From the NCBI GenBank assembly GCA_041060555.1, contig JBEUDS010000016.1: DNA of 64,000 bases; one strand, given 5' to 3'. Positions 50,586 to 57,953 of the stretch are shown one piece after another. The notes under the pieces are model-generated. The model saw nothing but the letters and a program-made list of their open reading frames with translations. It did no database searches and was not told where the DNA came from. The first letter of the stretch is position 1, and each line of letters starts with the position of its first letter. Source of the DNA: CAUJIW01 sp963205175 (GTDB lineage: Bacteria > Pseudomonadota > Alphaproteobacteria > Sphingomonadales > Sphingomonadaceae). Both the position numbers and the translations under genes were made by a program.

Positions 50586-51368
50586 ATGATCCACACCATC
50601 ACCACCAGCGACGGCTGCGACATCGCCTATCGCCTGAGCGGCCAGGCCGAGGCGCCGGTGCTGCTGCTGCTCCACTCGCTGGGCGCCTCGATGGACATGT
50701 GGGCGCCGCAGGTGGAGGTGCTGGGGGACCGCTTCCGCCTGCTGCGCCCGGACGCGCGCGGCCACGGCCGCTCCGACGCGCCGGCCGGCGACTACACCCT
50801 GCCCCGGCTGGGCGAGGACGTGCTGGAGCTGCTGACGGCGCTGGCGATTCCGCGCGCCCATGTCTGCGGGCTGTCGATGGGCGGCATGGTCGCCATGTGG
50901 CTGGCGGTGCATGCCGCCCGCCACGTCGACCGGCTGGTGCTGAGCAACACCGCCGCCTGGATGGGACCGCCGGCGGCCTGGGAGGAGCGCATGTCGCTGG
51001 TGCGCGCCCACGGCATGGCCGCCGTCACCGAGCCGACGCTGGCGCGCTGGTTCACGCCGGCCTTTCACGCCCGGGCGCCGGCGGCGATCGAGCCCGTCCG
51101 CCAAACCCTGCTGGCGACCGAGCCCGCCGGCTACCTCGGCTGCTGCGCGGCACTGCGCGACATGGACCAGCGGCCGACGCTGGCGACCATCACCGCCCCC
51201 ACCCTGGTCATCGTCGGCGAGGCCGACCCCTCGACGCCGCCGGCACTGGGGGAGGCGATCCACGCCGCCATCGCCGGCAGCCGGCTGGTGTCGCTGCCGG
51301 CCGCCCACCTCGCCAATTTCGAGCAGGCCGGCACCTATAATGCCACCCTGGCGGCGTTTCTCCAGTAG
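50586..51368 (+). CDS. Alpha/beta hydrolase, 3-oxoadipate enol-lactonase-like
   Basis: 260 residues. Alpha/beta hydrolase fold with oxyanion segment LLLHSLGASMDMW, RPDARGHGRSD, nucleophile elbow GLSMGGMVA (Ser), acid in VIVGEADPSTPP and catalytic His in AAHLANFEQ. The pattern is that of PcaD, which opens 3-oxoadipate enol-lactone in the beta-ketoadipate pathway, but no other pca gene is nearby and related esterases share the pattern. Confidence 0.82.
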   Translation: MIHTITTSDGCDIAYRLSGQAEAPVLLLLHSLGASMDMWAPQVEVLGDRFRLLRPDARGHGRSDAPAGDYTLPRLGEDVLELLTALAIPRAHVCGLSMGGMVAMWLAVHAARHVDRLVLSNTAAWMGPPAAWEERMSLVRAHGMAAVTEPTLARWFTPAFHARAPAAIEPVRQTLLATEPAGYLGCCAALRDMDQRPTLATITAPTLVIVGEADPSTPPALGEAIHAAIAGSRLVSLPAAHLANFEQAGTYNATLAAFLQ

Positions 51369-51389
51369 CCCGGCGTTGCCCGCCCCTGG

Positions 51390-51416
51390 TGTCGGAATTC
51401 TATACAATTGCCGACA
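51390..51416 (+). promoter_or_regulatory. Putative upstream activator element of the second PEP-CTERM gene
   Basis: TGTCGG at 51390-51395 and CCGACA at 51411-51416 are perfect inverted arms around AATTCTATACAATTG. The first 18 bases share TGTCG-N3-TTCT-N-TACAA with the element at 47641-47658. Confidence 0.6.
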
Positions 51417-51469
51417 GACCGTTTGCCGGAAAACATATCAATCCATTGTTTTTATTCAATTATCGCAAG

Positions 51470-51487
51470 TTGGCATCAATCCTGCTT
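51470..51487 (+). promoter_or_regulatory. Sigma-54 promoter of the second PEP-CTERM gene
   Basis: TTGGCATCAATCCTGCTT has GG and GC at the required 10-bp spacing and shares TTGGCA and CCTGCTT with the promoter of the other PEP-CTERM gene. It lies 70 bp before the GTG start. Confidence 0.7.
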
Positions 51488-51557
51488 AGATATCCGTAAC
51501 GAATGCACGGTCGTCAGCGAGACTTGGCACCGTCCGGTTAGAGGAAGGAACTGTAGC

Positions 51558-52415
51558 GTGAGCAAGAAGAACTGGATTGCCGCAGCTGTCGTCGGTCTGG
51601 CGACGTCGGTTGCCTCGTTGAGCGCCAACGCGGACATGATCACCGAATGGTCGGTGAGCGTGAACAGCGGCTGGCAGGATTCGACCTGGTCGAGCGCGGG
51701 CCCCGGCTCGTTCGACCCGGCCGCCCCCTATGTGGTGTCCGGCGCGCTGCCGAATGGCGCCGACTTCAACGGCGGGCTCGACTATGACATCGTCAAGTGG
51801 GGCACCCCCCGCACCGCCAATGGCCAGAGCTTTTTGGGCGTTGATGACCAGTATGATGTCGGCGGCCTGCTGACCAACGATGCCGCCGGCGTTGCCGGTG
51901 CCAGCGTTTTCCATGGCAACTTCGTCCAGGCTTCGAGCTCGCCGGCCAATCCGGCCGAGAAGTATCTCGACAACACGACGCTGATCGCCTCGATCAGCTT
52001 CACCCCGACCAATCCGGCCGGTCCGTCGCTGGGTCCGATCTCCGTCGATTTCGCCATCGACTTCTGGGAGACCTCGAACATCAGCGCGTTGGAAACCTGC
52101 CCCGGCGCGCCGTGGCCGGATGCCACCGTGACCTGCCCGGACCGCTTCATCGTCAGCCTGGAGAACGCCTCCTACTCGACGATCGTTGACGGCTACATCT
52201 ACACCTTCACCCTGTCGTTCGATCCGCTGGCCTCCAGCTTCCTGCGCATCGACGACAATGGCGACGGCACCGTCACCATCTGGACCGCCGAAGGCCAGCT
52301 GAGCAAGCTTGCCACCATCATCCACGTGACCGCCCGCGTGCCGGAACCGGCCACGGTGGGTCTGCTGGGTGCCGGTCTGGCGCTGGCGGGTCTGGCGCGC
52401 CGCCGCCGGAAGTAA
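51558..52415 (+). CDS. PEP-CTERM sorting domain protein, THxN-like family
   Basis: 285 residues from GTG 51558 (GAGGAAGGAA upstream). Signal peptide to about residue 25 (VASLSANA), mature domain with ITEWSVSVNSGW, WGTPRTANGQSFLGVDD, FAIDFWETSNISALETC and TCPDRFIVSLENA, then RVPEPATVGLLGAGLALAGL followed by ARRRRK. The WGTP, FxET and CPDxF blocks resemble the THxN family of PEP-CTERM proteins, though the THxN motif itself is not seen. The protein is exported and processed by exosortase. It shares promoter architecture with the PEP-CTERM gene at 47777 but not its mature sequence. Confidence 0.9.
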   Translation: MSKKNWIAAAVVGLATSVASLSANADMITEWSVSVNSGWQDSTWSSAGPGSFDPAAPYVVSGALPNGADFNGGLDYDIVKWGTPRTANGQSFLGVDDQYDVGGLLTNDAAGVAGASVFHGNFVQASSSPANPAEKYLDNTTLIASISFTPTNPAGPSLGPISVDFAIDFWETSNISALETCPGAPWPDATVTCPDRFIVSLENASYSTIVDGYIYTFTLSFDPLASSFLRIDDNGDGTVTIWTAEGQLSKLATIIHVTARVPEPATVGLLGAGLALAGLARRRRK

Positions 52416-52445
52416 CCAGCCAAACGCTTAACGCCTTCCAAGAGA

Positions 52446-52471
52446 GGGGCGCCATCCGGCGCCCCTTTTTT
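52446..52471 (+). terminator. Strong terminator after the second PEP-CTERM gene
   Basis: The perfect 8-bp stem GGGGCGCC-ATCC-GGCGCCCC is followed by six T residues. Confidence 0.95.
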
Positions 52472-52773
52472 GTTGCGCCTCGGCGGCGGACCCGCGGATC
52501 AACCGCCGATGGTCCGAGCCGCCCGTGGTCCGACCGGGCCGAGGCGCCTCCCTGCTCCGTCGATGCCGGGCCGCCGGCCACCCGACGACATGCCAGCAAG
52601 GGCGCGGGCGGCGGCGGCGGACGGATCGTCACGTCCGCACAGCGACGACAAGGCGGTCATGGCACCAGCCAGCGTGCACCGTCAGCCGCCGTCGCGCCGC
52701 GCATAAGCCAGGCGGGAGGCTGTGCGGGTGCCGCCAACGCCCTTCAGACCAACGTCCTTCAGGCCAACGCCCT
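52472..52773. other. 302-bp intergenic region between convergent genes
   Basis: No gene or promoter is apparent. The sequence is GC-rich and ends in a short tandem repeat that runs into the last codon of the minus-strand hydrolase. Confidence 0.6.
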
Positions 52774-52778
52774 TCAGA
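52734..52778. repeat. 15-bp tandem repeat, three copies
   Basis: CCAACGCCCTTCAGA, CCAACGTCCTTCAGG and CCAACGCCCTTCAGA follow each other directly. The third copy contains the stop codon (TGA on the minus strand) of the hydrolase gene. Confidence 0.85.
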
Positions 52779-53709
52779 CCACCTGCGCTCCGGCGCTCTC
52801 GGCCAGCAGCTGGCGCAACGCGTCGCGCACCAGACCGGGCTGTTCCATCGGGAAGAAATGGGTGCCGCCCGGCACCACGCTCAGGTGAACGTGCGGCCCC
52901 AGCCGATCCCGCGATCGGACCGCCCGCCCCGCCGTCGAGCCATGCTCGGCGGCAAGAATCCGTACGGGCACGCCGATGCGCCGCAACGCCGCCAGTCGAT
53001 CATCGCCATGGGCGGCATAGGTGGCCGCCTCCCACGCCGGATCGCAGGCCAGCCGCACCGAGCCGTCCGGCAACGTAATCAGCCCGCCGGCGACATAATC
53101 CTCAAGAAAACCTGGCTGCCAGGTACGAAATGCCCCCCGTCCGCGATAGCTGGCCGTCACCGCCTCCGCGTCGGGGAAGATCGCCCGCCGCCGGATCGCT
53201 GCCTGCGCCATCGGGTTGCCGCGTCGCATCAGCTGGCGCAGACCGGGCAGGCGGGTGCCCCAGCGCACGCTTTCGGGCATCAGCACCGGGTCCAGCAGCA
53301 GCAGCCCGCGCCCCAGCCGCGGCTGGGCGGCCAGCGCCTGCAGGGCGACCACGGCGCCCATGGAGTGGCCGGCGAACACCGGCGGCCGGCCCGCCGTCAC
53401 CAGCGCGGCAGCGGCGGCCGCCACGTCGCGTGCATAGAGCAGCCAGTCGCGCAGCCGGTCGGGCCGCGTGGGCAGCCGCGTCCGGCCGTGACCGCGCATG
53501 TCGAGCGCCACGACATGATGCTCCTCGCCCAATGGCGCCAGCAGCTGGCTGTAGGTGGCGGCGTTGAAGCCGGTGGCATGGACGAACAGCAGGTCGACCG
53601 GCCGTGCCGGATCGCCGAAGGCAAGCGCGTGCATGTCACCATCGGGCAGCCGGCACGTCAGCGATCGCGGTGTCGGCGAGGCATCAGGGGCGATTTCGGA
53701 CGCACTCAT
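52774..53709 (-). CDS. Alpha/beta hydrolase
   Basis: 311 residues. Alpha/beta hydrolase fold with LLFVHATGFNAATY (oxyanion region), LDMRGHGRT, nucleophile elbow AGHSMGAVVAL (Ser), LLLDPVLMP and a C-terminal His in PGGTHFFPMEQP. The substrate is unknown. It resembles haloalkane dehalogenase/epoxide hydrolase-type lipase relatives, but the diagnostic halide or epoxide residues cannot be assigned by eye. No strong ribosome binding site precedes ATG 53709; longer in-frame starts would read through sequence with no hydrolase similarity. Confidence 0.82.
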   Translation of the reverse strand: MSASEIAPDASPTPRSLTCRLPDGDMHALAFGDPARPVDLLFVHATGFNAATYSQLLAPLGEEHHVVALDMRGHGRTRLPTRPDRLRDWLLYARDVAAAAAALVTAGRPPVFAGHSMGAVVALQALAAQPRLGRGLLLLDPVLMPESVRWGTRLPGLRQLMRRGNPMAQAAIRRRAIFPDAEAVTASYRGRGAFRTWQPGFLEDYVAGGLITLPDGSVRLACDPAWEAATYAAHGDDRLAALRRIGVPVRILAAEHGSTAGRAVRSRDRLGPHVHLSVVPGGTHFFPMEQPGLVRDALRQLLAESAGAQVV

Positions 53710-53788
53710 GCGCCATGTGTGGCGGGACGGCGGACAACTGGCAAGAGCTTCCCCCCGCCAGCCACCCGTCGGGGCATCCCGATCGGCC

Positions 53789-54745
53789 TCACACCGAACG
53801 GCGACGCCGGACTTCGCTGGCGGCCCACAGGAACAGCGCGGCGACGGCAAGACCGGCGACAAACCGCAGACTGATCGTGCTCGCCGCCATCTGGCCGACC
53901 TGCCCCTGCAGCAGTTCCGCCAGCGCCGCGCGCTCCAGCACCTGTTCGCCCAGCGCAAAGCCCAGCCCCAGCGACTCGAAGCCCAGCCTGCTGGCGATCT
54001 CCTGCCACAGATAGTCGCTGTGGAAGGTCAGTGCCTCGAAGATGGCCAGCGCCACCGGGGGAATGACGACATAGAGCAGGGCCGAGCGGGGCGCCCAGGC
54101 GGAGGCCAGCATGATCCAGCCGTATACCGGCGCCGCCCAGCCGACATAGAACACGCAGGCTGTCATCAGCGTGGCGAAGGTGCCGAGAAGGACAGGCAGG
54201 CTGGTGACCAGCTGCCACTCCGGCGAGGCGCGAAACGGCCCGCCCACGCTTGCCAGAGCCATGGCGATCAGGGTCACCGCGATCGAGATCGTCACGGCGA
54301 TCAGCAGCGTGCCGAAGGTGGCGGCGACGAACTTGGCCAGCACCACCTTGAAGTCGGAGACCGGCATCGACTTCCAGAACAGGATCGACCGATCAACCCG
54401 CTCCGCGTTCATCGACGACAGCAGCATGAAGAAGCTGACGATGAGCGCAATCAGGGTTGCCGGCAGCAGATAGAAGTAAGCCGAACCGTAGGCCATCGCC
54501 TGCAGGATCGGCGCCGCCTTCGTCTCGCCCTTCTCGGCCCGGACCGCATCATAGATGTCGCCAACGGTACGGATCTGCACCCCGCCGCTGTCGTTCACCT
54601 CCAGACTGATGACCGCCGAACCATTGAGGAAGGTGCCGACCACCACCAGCAGCAGCAGCAGCGCGCCGACCACCATCGGTGTCCAGAACTGGCCGCCACG
54701 ATGTTCGATGAACTCGGACCTGATCAGTGTGACGAACGCCTTCAT
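53789..54745 (-). CDS. ABC-2 type transporter permease
   Basis: 318 residues with about six membrane segments: one near the N terminus (VVGALLLLLVVVGTFL), a 60-residue external loop, then ILFWKSMPVSDFKVVLAKF between helices, typical of the permeases of GntR/YtrA-linked ABC operons. It overlaps the ATPase gene by four bases. With that ATPase it should form an exporter. The substrate is unknown; relatives are induced by cell wall-active antibiotics. Confidence 0.85.
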   Translation of the reverse strand: MKAFVTLIRSEFIEHRGGQFWTPMVVGALLLLLVVVGTFLNGSAVISLEVNDSGGVQIRTVGDIYDAVRAEKGETKAAPILQAMAYGSAYFYLLPATLIALIVSFFMLLSSMNAERVDRSILFWKSMPVSDFKVVLAKFVAATFGTLLIAVTISIAVTLIAMALASVGGPFRASPEWQLVTSLPVLLGTFATLMTACVFYVGWAAPVYGWIMLASAWAPRSALLYVVIPPVALAIFEALTFHSDYLWQEIASRLGFESLGLGFALGEQVLERAALAELLQGQVGQMAASTISLRFVAGLAVAALFLWAASEVRRRRSV

Positions 54746-55614
54746 GCGACCTCTCCCGACGCGGCCTGCGGCCCCGCGATGGCAACAAACAGATCAGCCA
54801 GCGGCACCCGGCGCGGCTCGCCCAGCAACGCCACCTGTCCGGCCGGCAGGGAATCAAACACATAGGTCGTCCGCCCGAAGCTCTTGCGGGCATAGACCGG
54901 ATTGAGCGCCTGGGCCTCCGCCGCGCGCGCGTCGACAACATCGACGGCGGTGAAGCGCTCGACCAGCGCGTCAATGCTGGCGTCGAGCACGATCTCGCCG
55001 CGGTTGATCATCACCACGTGCGTCAGCACATGTTCGATCTCCTCCACCTGATGGGTGGTGACGACGATCGAGCGCGATTCATCGAAGAAGTCCGACAGGA
55101 TCGCGTCGTAGAACGCGCGCCGGTTGATGAGATCGAGCCCCAGCGTCGGCTCGTCGAGCACCAGCAGACGGGCATCAATGGCCAGCACGATCGCCAGATG
55201 GACCTGCACGATCATGCCCTTGGACAGCTCGCGCACCCGCGCGGCCGGACGCACCGAGGTGCGCGCCAGCCGCGCCTCGGCCGCGGCACGATCGAACCGG
55301 GGATGAATACCGGCAACAATGTCCAGCAGATCCCTGACCCGGATCCAGCGCGGCAGCGTGGCGACATCGGCGATGAAACTCACCTCGCGCATCAGCGCGG
55401 CGCGATCCGTCAGTGGCTCGTGCCCCAGCACCTTGAGGTCGCCATCATAGTTGATCAGCCCCAGCATGGCGTTGATCAGTGTGCTCTTGCCGGCGCCGTT
55501 GGGACCGATGACGCCGACAATGCGGCCGGCGGGAATCGACAGCGAACACGGGCGCAGCGCCGGTACCTTGCCGTAAGATTTCGACAGGCCGCGTGCCTCG
55601 ACGATCATGGTCAT
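54742..55614 (-). CDS. ABC transporter ATPase (YtrB-like)
   Basis: 290 residues. Walker A IGPNGAGKSTLINAML, Walker B LLVLDEPTLGLD, H-loop VTTHQVEE. The signature is LSKGM instead of LSGGQ, as usual in YtrB/BceA-related ABC exporters with GntR partners. The start ATG 55614 overlaps the gntR stop (ATGA). It is the middle gene of gntR-ATPase-permease, a self-regulated export operon. Confidence 0.92.
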   Translation of the reverse strand: MTMIVEARGLSKSYGKVPALRPCSLSIPAGRIVGVIGPNGAGKSTLINAMLGLINYDGDLKVLGHEPLTDRAALMREVSFIADVATLPRWIRVRDLLDIVAGIHPRFDRAAAEARLARTSVRPAARVRELSKGMIVQVHLAIVLAIDARLLVLDEPTLGLDLINRRAFYDAILSDFFDESRSIVVTTHQVEEIEHVLTHVVMINRGEIVLDASIDALVERFTAVDVVDARAAEAQALNPVYARKSFGRTTYVFDSLPAGQVALLGEPRRVPLADLFVAIAGPQAASGEVA

Positions 55615-55976
55615 GCCCCCTCCGCTTCCATGCGCTGCAACAGTTCCTCCGCCGACAGGCCGAGCCGCCGGATGCGTGCGACGATATCCGGCCATTCCTT
55701 TTCGAGGAACTGCTCCTTTTCCGCCGACGACAGCCGCGACAGCGCGCCGGGGATGACGAACAGGCCAAGACCGCGCCGCGGCTCGGCGATACCCGCCTGC
55801 TGGAGTTCCTGATAAGCCTTGGAGACGGTCAGCGGATTGACCTGAAGGTCGACGGCGACGGCACGCACACTGGGCAGGGCCTCGCCTTCCTTCAGGCTGC
55901 CATCCAGGATTCCGGCAATGATCCGGTCCCGGATTTGCCGGTAGATGGGCTGGTCTTCGCGCCAAATCTGGGTCAT
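55611..55976 (-). CDS. GntR-family repressor, YtrA subfamily
   Basis: 121 residues: a winged helix (about 10-78; PIYRQIRDRIIAGILDGSLKEGEALPSVRAVA, then QVNPLTVSKAYQELQQAG) and a short C-terminal dimerisation helix, the YtrA layout without an effector domain. ATG 55976 gives the usual N-terminus MTQIWREDQPIYRQ; a longer frame from a GTG at 56024 would begin inside the operator and is rejected. The operator at 56002-56025 overlaps its promoter, indicating autoregulation. Confidence 0.92.
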   Translation of the reverse strand: MTQIWREDQPIYRQIRDRIIAGILDGSLKEGEALPSVRAVAVDLQVNPLTVSKAYQELQQAGIAEPRRGLGLFVIPGALSRLSSAEKEQFLEKEWPDIVARIRRLGLSAEELLQRMEAEGA

Positions 55977-56001
55977 GGTCGGACGGTATCCTACGTGATC
56001 G

Positions 56002-56036
56002 AGTGTATTAGTATGGTAATACACCTAGGCTGTCAA
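56002..56036 (-). promoter_or_regulatory. gntR promoter and GntR operator (site A)
   Basis: AGTGTATTA-GTATGG-TAATACACC (plus strand, 56002-56025) is a near-perfect inverted repeat. On the minus strand TTGACA (56031-56036 complement) forms a perfect -35, and TACTAAT inside the operator is a possible -10, so a bound repressor would block transcription. An almost identical site lies at 57902-57925. Confidence 0.75.
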
Positions 56037-56042
56037 GCCGCT

Positions 56043-57044
56043 TCACGCCGCGGCCATTGAGCGCACCAGCAGAACCACGACCGTTACCAGTAACCCACTG
56101 AAATATAATCCCGTCACCAGGATCGACTTGACCGCGGTGGCCAGCCAGCCCTGGCCATAGACCCGCTTGAGCGCCAGCAGAAAATGAGCGCTGTAGGCCA
56201 ACCACAACACACCCAGCAGCCAGCCGCCGGGGATCAGGCCGCGACTCACCCAGGCCACCAGCACCATCAGCGTCAGGCCGATGAAGAAGGCGGTGTGAAC
56301 GTTCAGGGCGAACAGCAGATGCTCGACGAGATAGCGCCGGCGCTGCGCCAGCCACAGCAACAGCGCCATCAGTGGCACCGCCAGCAGCATGAACCGACTG
56401 AGCGACTTGCCCACCAGCGCGTTGGCCAGCCGCGGATCGCGGGCCAGCGCATTGATGCCGTCGACAAGGCGGGTGATACTGCGCTGACCGGCTGCGTCGC
56501 CGGAATCAGCGGCGGCATCGAGCGCCTGATCGAGATCCCGCCGGTCGATGACAGGCCCCGCCTTGTCGCCAGGCGGCGCAACCGTCAGGACATCGATTGC
56601 CACCGCTCCCGGTGTCACGTCGAAGGTCAGATGGCCCTCGCCGACGACCAGCGCCGCCGGCCGAGCCGCCGCCGGCTGATCCGCCAACGCCGGACCTGCC
56701 TCCATCCGGCCGGACAGCCGCACCAGGGCGACGTCGCTGATCGCCAGCAGAATGACCAGCAGCAGAGACGTGAAGATGAACAGCCGGATCGGCGGCACAT
56801 AGCGCTGCTGCCGGCCGGCCAGCCAATCAACGGTCATGGCGCCCGGCCGGCAGGCGATGGAGCGCAGGGTCGTCGGCACACGGCCGTCGAAATGCACCAC
56901 GGAATGCAGGAAATCTTCCGCCAGTTCCCAGATCGGCCGATGCATGTGCCCGGCCTTCTGACCACAGGCGGCACAATAGGGCCCTGACAATGCCATGCCG
57001 CAATTGTGGCATTGTCCGGCCGGCACTGACGAATGTTTGTCCAT
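56043..57044 (-). CDS. DUF3667 membrane protein
   Basis: 333 residues. The N-terminus carries a zinc ribbon CHNCG...CAACGQ (about 12-29), then the DUF3667 segment HFDGRVPTTLRSIACRPGAMTVDWLAGRQQRYVPPIRLF and a helix, a periplasmic domain (about 110-215), and four helices at the C-terminal end. Function is unknown for the family. It is divergent from the following small periplasmic gene and lies just upstream of gntR on the same strand. Confidence 0.8.
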   Translation of the reverse strand: MDKHSSVPAGQCHNCGMALSGPYCAACGQKAGHMHRPIWELAEDFLHSVVHFDGRVPTTLRSIACRPGAMTVDWLAGRQQRYVPPIRLFIFTSLLLVILLAISDVALVRLSGRMEAGPALADQPAAARPAALVVGEGHLTFDVTPGAVAIDVLTVAPPGDKAGPVIDRRDLDQALDAAADSGDAAGQRSITRLVDGINALARDPRLANALVGKSLSRFMLLAVPLMALLLWLAQRRRYLVEHLLFALNVHTAFFIGLTLMVLVAWVSRGLIPGGWLLGVLWLAYSAHFLLALKRVYGQGWLATAVKSILVTGLYFSGLLVTVVVLLVRSMAAA

Positions 57045-57112
57045 TGTCGCCCCCGACAGACTGCTCTAACCCTAGCGGCAATCAGGATGAAGACAAGAGA
57101 GCGGAGCGAACG

Positions 57113-57652
57113 ATGAAGGCAGGCTGTTGGGTGATTCTGGCAACCGGCATCGGCACCCTTGTCGCCGTGTCCTCCCCGTCGATGGCGCAGGTGGAACCGT
57201 TTCGCGCCTGCGCCGGCGTGCTCGATGACGGCGCACGGCTGGCCTGCTACGACAAGGCGGTCGCCGCGCTCGGCACCGCCGACGCCGCCGCCATCGAGGC
57301 CCGCCGGGTCGCCGCGGCTGAAGCCGCCGCACGTGCCGCCGCCGAGGCCGCCGCACGCGAGGAACAAGCCAAACGCGAGGCCTTTGGTGCCGAGAATGTT
57401 CCCGCCATCCGCGCGACGCAAGTGGATGACCGGCTGCCCGAGTTGCGGGAAACCATCACCGAGGTATTTTCCAGCGGCAGCGGCCTCGTCATCGAACTGG
57501 CCAACGGCCAGGTCTGGCGGCAGTCGGAAGCCGCCGTCCTGCCGCCGATTCGCGCCGGCGACACGGTGATCATCAAGCGCGGCGTCATCGGTGGTTACCG
57601 CATGACCTTCCAGAAGCAGCGCCGGACCATTTCGGTAAAACGTTACCGCTGA
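57113..57652 (+). CDS. Hypothetical periplasmic protein
   Basis: 179 residues. Signal peptide to SMAQ (about residue 25), then a short domain with the cysteine-containing motif FRACAGVLDDGARLACYDKAV common to several alphaproteobacterial envelope proteins, an Ala/Glu-rich coiled region (about 58-90) and a C-terminal beta-rich part ending VIIKRGVIGGYRMTFQKQRR. I do not recognise a function. GCGGAG precedes ATG 57113. Confidence 0.7.
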   Translation: MKAGCWVILATGIGTLVAVSSPSMAQVEPFRACAGVLDDGARLACYDKAVAALGTADAAAIEARRVAAAEAAARAAAEAAAREEQAKREAFGAENVPAIRATQVDDRLPELRETITEVFSSGSGLVIELANGQVWRQSEAAVLPPIRAGDTVIIKRGVIGGYRMTFQKQRRTISVKRYR

Positions 57653-57773
57653 GTCCGTCGGCCAATAAGTCCGCCGGTCGGTGAGGCCACCGGTCGCTGA
57701 GTCTGCCTGAATGAGGATTGCCGCCATCAGCTCGCCCGGCACGCGAGCGGCGGACAGTGACGCAATATTCAAT

Positions 57774-57802
57774 CCCGCTGGCAGTCACTGCCGCACAGCG
57801 GG
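57774..57802. other. Hairpin with nested palindrome
   Basis: Arms CCCGCTG (57774-57780) and CAGCGGG (57796-57802) enclose GCAGTCACTGC. There is no T-run after it. It could be a protein-binding dyad or the transcript end of the upstream gene. Confidence 0.4.
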
Positions 57803-57888
57803 CAAATTCCGCCAGCCGCATTGCCACGCCCCGCCGTGAGCCCGCGCCATAGCGACGACACAAAATTGCGCGACCATCAGAATGACGC

Positions 57889-57925
57889 TTGACCGTGCAG
57901 TGGTGTTTTATATATCTAATACACC
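57889..57925 (+). promoter_or_regulatory. RND operon promoter and GntR operator (site B)
   Basis: GGTGTTTTA-TATATC-TAATACACC (57902-57925) has the same half-site TAATACACC, the same 6-bp spacer length and nearly the same left arm as the gntR operator. TTGACC at 57889-57894 and TATATC at 57911-57916 (16-bp spacing) form a plausible promoter that the operator covers. Confidence 0.75.
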
Positions 57926-57953
57926 ATATCAGCAGAACACCATCGGGGCATCA

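Larger units (their letters stand above)
57653..57953. other. 301-bp region upstream of the RND efflux operon
   Basis: No gene seen. It contains a hairpin (57774-57802) and an AT-rich promoter-operator (57889-57925). The 13-bp palindrome GGCAGTCACTGCC at 57780-57792 sits inside the hairpin. Confidence 0.7.

Noticed and set aside
51526..51543. TTGGCACCGTCCGGTTAG as an alternative sigma-54 promoter for the second PEP-CTERM gene
   Set aside because: The -24 part is good, but the -12 GC is replaced by TT at the required spacing; the site at 51470 has both elements and matches the promoter of the other PEP-CTERM gene.
55977..56024. Upstream GTG start for gntR at 56024
   Set aside because: Translation would begin inside the operator and add 16 residues not seen in YtrA proteins.
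57882..57953. Upstream ATG at 57882 for the outer membrane efflux protein
   Set aside because: It would place the promoter-operator inside the coding sequence and put 24 residues in front of the lipoprotein signal.
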